The notes under the pieces: generated by a model | Database searches by the model: none | The model's input: the letters and a program-made list of their open reading frames with translations, nothing else | Told to the model about the DNA's origin: nothing | Translations under genes and position numbers: made by a program | Origin: Syntrophomonadaceae bacterium | Lineage (GTDB): Bacteria; Bacillota_D; Dethiobacteria; DTU022 | Assembly (NCBI GenBank): GCA_003551865.1 | Contig: PUNU01000051.1 | Location: forward strand, 1 to 8,633 | Length of the DNA stretch: 8,633 nucleotides | Direction: 5' to 3' | Part shown: in pieces, positions 5,971-8,633 of the stretch | Position numbering within the stretch: the first letter of the stretch is position 1 | Layout of the letters: every line of letters starts with the position of its first letter

Positions 5971-7581
5971 ATGACCAAGTATATTTTTATTACCGGTGGT
6001 GTAGTTTCTTCTCTGGGCAAGGGAATTACGGCTGCTTCTCTGGGCTGTTTGCTAAAAAGCAGGGACCTGAAGCTCACCATCCAGAAGTTTGACCCCTACA
6101 TTAATTATGACCCCGGGACAATGAGCCCCTACCAGCATGGAGAAGTATTTGTTACCGAAGACGGGGCGGAAACCGATCTAGATTTGGGGCATTATGAAAG
6201 GTTTATCGACGAACCCCTTACACGAGACAACAATGTCACCGCCGGCCGGGTATACTGGTCGGTAATTCAGGGTGAAAGAGACGGTTCTTACCAGGGCAGC
6301 ACCGTCCAGGTTATCCCCCATGTGACCGATGAAATAAAAAGGTGCGTGACAAAGCTGGATCGCAACAGCGATCTTGACCTGGTGATCACCGAAATTGGCG
6401 GGACGGTCGGGGATATTGAAAGCCTGCCTTTTCTGGAGGCCATTCGTCAGCTTCGCTATGATCTGGGCTGGGAAAATGTCATATTTGTTCATGTTACCCT
6501 GGTTCCCTATCTGCCCATGTCGGGAGAGTTAAAAACCAAGCCCACCCAGCACAGTGTTAAAGAACTGCGTAGTATTGGTATTCAACCCGATGTTATTGTT
6601 TGCCGGACCGAGTATCCCCTTTCAGATGATTTAAGGAAAAAGATTGCCCTCTTCTGCAATATCAAACCCGATGAGGTTGTAGAGAACCTCGACAACAAGA
6701 TCATCTATGAAGTGCCCCTTCTACTGCAGGAGCAAAATTTGGATCAAATGGTTTTGGAAAAGTTGAACCTCAATCCAAAGGCAACCGATATGCAGAGGTG
6801 GCGCAGGCTGGTCAGCCAGGCGCAAAACTTTGCAGGTGAAATAACTGTTGCCCTGGTCGGCAAATATGTTTCTATGCCCGATGCTTATATAAGCGTTAAG
6901 GAAGCCCTGTTTCATGCCGGCCTGGATCATGATGTAGCTGTAAATACCGTGCTGGTGCCCTCGGAAGATCTTGAATCCGGAAAAGCGAATCATCTGCTCG
7001 AAGAAGCCGACGGCATTATTGTGCCCGGTGGATTCGGAGAAAGGGGTATCGAAGGGAAAATTAGCGCCATCCGCACAGCCAGGGAGTACAAGATTCCTTT
7101 CCTGGGCCTGTGTCTGGGCATGCAGTGCGCAGTAATCGAGTTCGCCCGCAGCGAGGTCGGCATTAAAGAAGCCCACAGTACAGAGTTTGACCCCAAAACG
7201 CCGGAACCGGTAATTATATATCTGCCCGGGCAAGATGACAATACCAGGTTAGGAGGTTCTCTCAGACTGGGCGCCTACCCCTGCACAATCAAGAAAGATA
7301 CCCTGGCCTGGGAAGCCTACCGGGAAAACCTGGTTTATGAGAGGCACAGGCACCGCTATGAATTTAACAATGACTATAAACCCGCACTGGAGAAAGCCGG
7401 GATGGTTTTTAGCGGTGTAAATGAACAGTTGAACCTGGTTGAGATGGTCGAGCTCAAAGACCACCCCTGGTTTGTAGCTGCCCAGTTTCATCCGGAATTT
7501 AAATCTCGTCCGACCCGTTCACATCCCCTTTTCAAGGATTTTTTGGAGGCGGCCTTAAAGCGGAAAAAGAACCGGGGTTAG
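5971..7581 (+). CDS. pyrG: CTP synthase (glutamine-hydrolysing)
   Basis: Converts UTP to CTP using ATP and ammonia from glutamine, the last step of pyrimidine nucleotide synthesis; cytoplasmic and active as a tetramer in studied species. At 536 residues it has normal family length. The N-terminal amidoligase domain opens with [19 protein letters not shown] (nucleotide-binding loop at 9-18). Further conserved segments are [23 protein letters not shown] (39-60) and [13 protein letters not shown] (139-151). The C-terminal class I glutamine amidotransferase domain has the GGFGERG oxyanion segment (353-359), nucleophile C381 in LGLCLGMQC, and the H507/E509 pair in QFHPE. Nothing catalytic is missing. 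A terminator-like hairpin stands just upstream, suggesting read-through or attenuation control, though not with the pyrimidine-rich stem known from Bacillus subtilis pyrG. Its last 50 bases overlap the 3' end of the opposing ANTAR gene. Confidence 0.98.
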   Translation: MTKYIFITGGVVSSLGKGITAASLGCLLKSRDLKLTIQKFDPYINYDPGTMSPYQHGEVFVTEDGAETDLDLGHYERFIDEPLTRDNNVTAGRVYWSVIQGERDGSYQGSTVQVIPHVTDEIKRCVTKLDRNSDLDLVITEIGGTVGDIESLPFLEAIRQLRYDLGWENVIFVHVTLVPYLPMSGELKTKPTQHSVKELRSIGIQPDVIVCRTEYPLSDDLRKKIALFCNIKPDEVVENLDNKIIYEVPLLLQEQNLDQMVLEKLNLNPKATDMQRWRRLVSQAQNFAGEITVALVGKYVSMPDAYISVKEALFHAGLDHDVAVNTVLVPSEDLESGKANHLLEEADGIIVPGGFGERGIEGKISAIRTAREYKIPFLGLCLGMQCAVIEFARSEVGIKEAHSTEFDPKTPEPVIIYLPGQDDNTRLGGSLRLGAYPCTIKKDTLAWEAYRENLVYERHRHRYEFNNDYKPALEKAGMVFSGVNEQLNLVEMVELKDHPWFVAAQFHPEFKSRPTRSHPLFKDFLEAALKRKKNRG

Positions 7582-8122
7582 CATTAACCCGGGCGGCCAT
7601 TTCCGCCACCGTTATTCTTCGCTCCATACTGCATTTACGCAAGAAATTGTAAGCTTCCTCTTCACTCAAAGAATAGTGCTTTGCTATCATCCCTTTGGCT
7701 TTTTCTATGGTTTTGCGTTCGTTTAATTTCTGCTGCAGGATTTCAACTTTTTTATGCAGCATTTTTTTACGGGCAAATTCACTGCATACCGCCTCAGCTA
7801 CGGCGGCTAAGACGGGGCCATCCACCGGCCAGCTGAGCTGGACATATCCGGACTGCTCAATGCCGGTGGTATTGACATAGACGGCGGCTGCAAGGGCGTC
7901 ATTTTCAATAATAGCCGCCAGGTGTTCGATATTGCCCGGGGGGAGAGCGGTGTCGATGACGGCCAGCCAGGGTTGAACCGAGCGTAGTTTCCGCAGGAAT
8001 AGCGGGACGTTCCGGGCCTCACCCGATGAATAAAAGCCAGCCTGGTTGAGCATAATTGTTATTTGCCTTTTTAAGTTGGAGTTGGCTGAACCGATGCAGT
8101 AATCGTAGATGATGTCTGCCAT
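7532..8122 (-). CDS. ANTAR-domain RNA-binding antiterminator with degenerate receiver domain
   Basis: A 196-residue regulator of the AmiR/NasR (ANTAR) type. The C-terminal ANTAR helical domain (about 121-182) is clear: a coiled segment, then [29 protein letters not shown] and [16 protein letters not shown] proteins bind paired hexaloop hairpins in nascent mRNA and prevent termination. The N-terminal part (about 1-120) has the receiver-like alternating pattern. D57 in AVIDTALP sits where the phosphate-accepting Asp would be, but the N-terminal acidic pair is absent (CIGSANSNL) and the usual Lys before Pro is Trp (LSWPVD). It is therefore probably not controlled by ordinary phosphorylation, resembling AmiR-like pseudoreceivers. 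I chose the ATG at 8120-8122 because AAAGGTG lies 5 bases before it; a GTG 20 codons upstream lacks such support. Its targets are unknown and no partner kinase is in the window. The gene runs against pyrG and overlaps its 3' end by 50 nt. Confidence 0.9.
   Translation of the reverse strand: MADIIYDYCIGSANSNLKRQITIMLNQAGFYSSGEARNVPLFLRKLRSVQPWLAVIDTALPPGNIEHLAAIIENDALAAAVYVNTTGIEQSGYVQLSWPVDGPVLAAVAEAVCSEFARKKMLHKKVEILQQKLNERKTIEKAKGMIAKHYSLSEEEAYNFLRKCSMERRITVAEMAARVNANPGSFSALRPPPKNP
7575..7590. other. Hairpin at the convergent pyrG / ANTAR gene ends
   Basis: GGGTTA (7575-7580) and TAACCC (7585-7590) form a perfect 6-bp stem with a GCAT loop and further pairing beyond one mismatch. The pyrG stop codon is within it. 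No T-run follows on the plus strand, so it is not a standard terminator, but it may block or protect 3' ends. It is also coding sequence for the opposing gene. Confidence 0.4.
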
Positions 8123-8214
8123 AATTGCACCTTTCAATAACCGGTATAATTCGATATTCTCAAATAAGAATTTAAAAGCCACGGAACTGAAAAGGGCTGT
8201 TGGTTTTGTTCTTA

Positions 8215-8223
8215 ATTATACCA
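8215..8223 (-). promoter_or_regulatory. Extended -10 promoter (TGGTATAAT) for the ANTAR gene
   Basis: On the minus strand a perfect TATAAT (8215-8220) is preceded by TG at the extended -10 position (8222-8223). Only a loose -35 match lies 18-19 bases upstream. A transcript would start near 8208 and carry a leader of about 85 nt. The leader contains a small hairpin with arms ATTCT/AGAAT (8156-8160, 8167-8171) and a 6-base loop. Confidence 0.55.
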
Positions 8224-8324
8224 CGTTATTTGGCAATTATTACAACAACTCTTTGTTTATAGGTGATGTGGCAAGCCGGAAGCGAATTTAAAGCAAGACG
8301 TTTGGAATTGCCGGCAGTTGCGAC

Positions 8325-8352
8325 GTGAGAGGTGAGAAGTTGGAAGTGAGAC
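8325..8352 (+). repeat. 7-bp tandem repeat, four units
   Basis: Four consecutive heptamers: GTGAGAG, GTGAGAA, GTTGGAA, GTGAGAC. Three of the four share GTGAGA. It lies in a gene-free stretch upstream of the ANTAR promoter. Function unknown; short period repeats like this usually arise by replication slippage. Confidence 0.6.
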
Positions 8353-8429
8353 TTGTCTGCGGTTCTATGTGAGCAGTTCCGGTTATTTTTTGGCTGTCCT
8401 TAACTGGCCTTTTTCACCTCCACCCCGAC

Positions 8430-8451
8430 CCTTCCCCCTCAAGGGGGAGGG
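8430..8451. repeat. GC-rich inverted repeat preceding the tandem array
   Basis: A 9-bp hairpin (8430-8438 with 8443-8451, one G-T pair) around a TCAA loop, built on CCCCC/GGGGG. Its right arm plus flank (TCAAGGGGGAGGGAG) closely resembles part of the 33-bp unit that follows (TCAAAGGGGAGGGAG), so the array may have grown out of this palindrome. The sequence style matches widespread intergenic palindromes seen in many bacterial genomes. Confidence 0.6.
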
Positions 8452-8470
8452 AGGATGTTTTTGCCCCCAC

Positions 8471-8633
8471 CCATCAAAGGGGAGGGAGAAAACCCATGCT
8501 CCACCATCAAAGGGGAGGGAGAAAACCTATGCTCCACCATCAAAGGGGAGGGAGAAAACCCATGCTCCACCATCAAAGGGGAGGGAGAAAACCTATGCTC
8601 CACCATCAAAGGGGAGGGAGAAAACCCATGCTC
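8471..8633 (+). repeat. 33-bp tandem repeat array, at least five copies, running off the window
   Basis: Units begin CCATCAAAGGGGAGGGAG at 8471, 8504, 8537, 8570 and 8603; the fifth is cut by the window end after 31 bases. Copies are identical except at one site, which reads CCCATG, CCTATG, CCCATG, CCTATG, CCCATG in order, so the array has a 66-bp higher-order period. All three plus-strand frames stay open through the array because 33 is divisible by three, but no frame begins with a properly spaced start or resembles a known protein. Units are contiguous with no unique spacers, so it is not a CRISPR array. Confidence 0.9.

Larger units (their letters stand above)
8224..8633. other. About 400-base region right of the ANTAR promoter without a convincing gene
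   Basis: Apart from the heptamer repeat, the GC-rich hairpin and the 33-bp array, I see no gene or RNA. A weak hairpin with a T-run (GGC...GGCCTTTTT, about 8393-8415) could be a terminator for plus-strand transcription but is not convincing. Confidence 0.4.

Noticed and set aside
8156..8171. ANTAR-type target hairpin in the ANTAR gene leader
   Set aside because: The loop has six bases (UAUUUG on the minus strand) but lacks the A at position 1 and G at position 4 typical of ANTAR targets, and no matching second hairpin follows.
8123..8182. GTG start 20 codons upstream for the ANTAR protein
   Set aside because: AAAGGTG lies 5 bases before the ATG at 8120-8122, and the upstream residues do not fit the receiver fold.
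8471..8633. CRISPR-like array or repeat protein in the 33-bp repeats
   Set aside because: The units are contiguous and nearly identical, with no unique spacers. The open plus-strand frames are a by-product of a stop-free unit whose length is divisible by three. The ATG at 8455 sits too close to its purine-rich tract, and the sequence resembles common intergenic palindromic repeats.

Overview
The window looks like chromosomal DNA of an anaerobic, medium-GC Firmicute, most likely a clostridial or Desulfotomaculum/Pelotomaculum-type spore-former. This is an inference. It rests on a B12-dependent class II ribonucleotide reductase, strong AGGAGG-type ribosome binding sites, TTG starts, extended -10 promoters and an ANTAR regulator. 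No rRNA or other taxonomic marker is present.

Left part, minus strand: a 12-helix MFS transporter of unknown substrate (64-1371). Next is a 469-base AT-rich gap holding hairpins, an 8-bp inverted repeat and a possible remnant of a small membrane protein. Then comes a long class II ribonucleotide reductase gene, nrdJ (1841-5158), interrupted in frame by a 366-residue intein (3215-4312). The intein sits inside the catalytic N-x-C-x-E motif, so the reductase can work only after protein splicing. Its splicing residues look intact, while its LAGLIDADG endonuclease motifs look decayed.

Middle, plus strand: a divergent intergenic region with a strong extended -10 promoter next to a direct repeat and palindrome. 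This drives a compact unit of about 165 nt encoding a 30-residue peptide that is 60% Lys/Arg, closed by a rho-independent terminator. Then follow a small FmdB-type zinc-ribbon gene (5717-5896), a second strong terminator, and pyrG for CTP synthase (5971-7581). The terminator lies so close to pyrG that pyrG probably depends on read-through or attenuation.

Right part: an ANTAR-domain RNA-binding antiterminator with a degenerate receiver domain (7532-8122, minus) converges on pyrG, with a 50-nt overlap of the two 3' ends. It has its own extended -10 promoter at 8215-8223. The last 300 bases hold no convincing gene. They contain a 7-bp tandem repeat, a GC-rich hairpin and a 33-bp tandem array that runs off the window edge and alternates with a 66-bp higher-order period.

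Functionally, nrdJ (deoxynucleotide supply) and pyrG (CTP supply) are both nucleotide-metabolism genes, but they are divergently oriented and nothing in the sequence shows that they share control. The most unusual items are the intein position and state, the polybasic micro-ORF unit, and the terminator between fmdB and pyrG.
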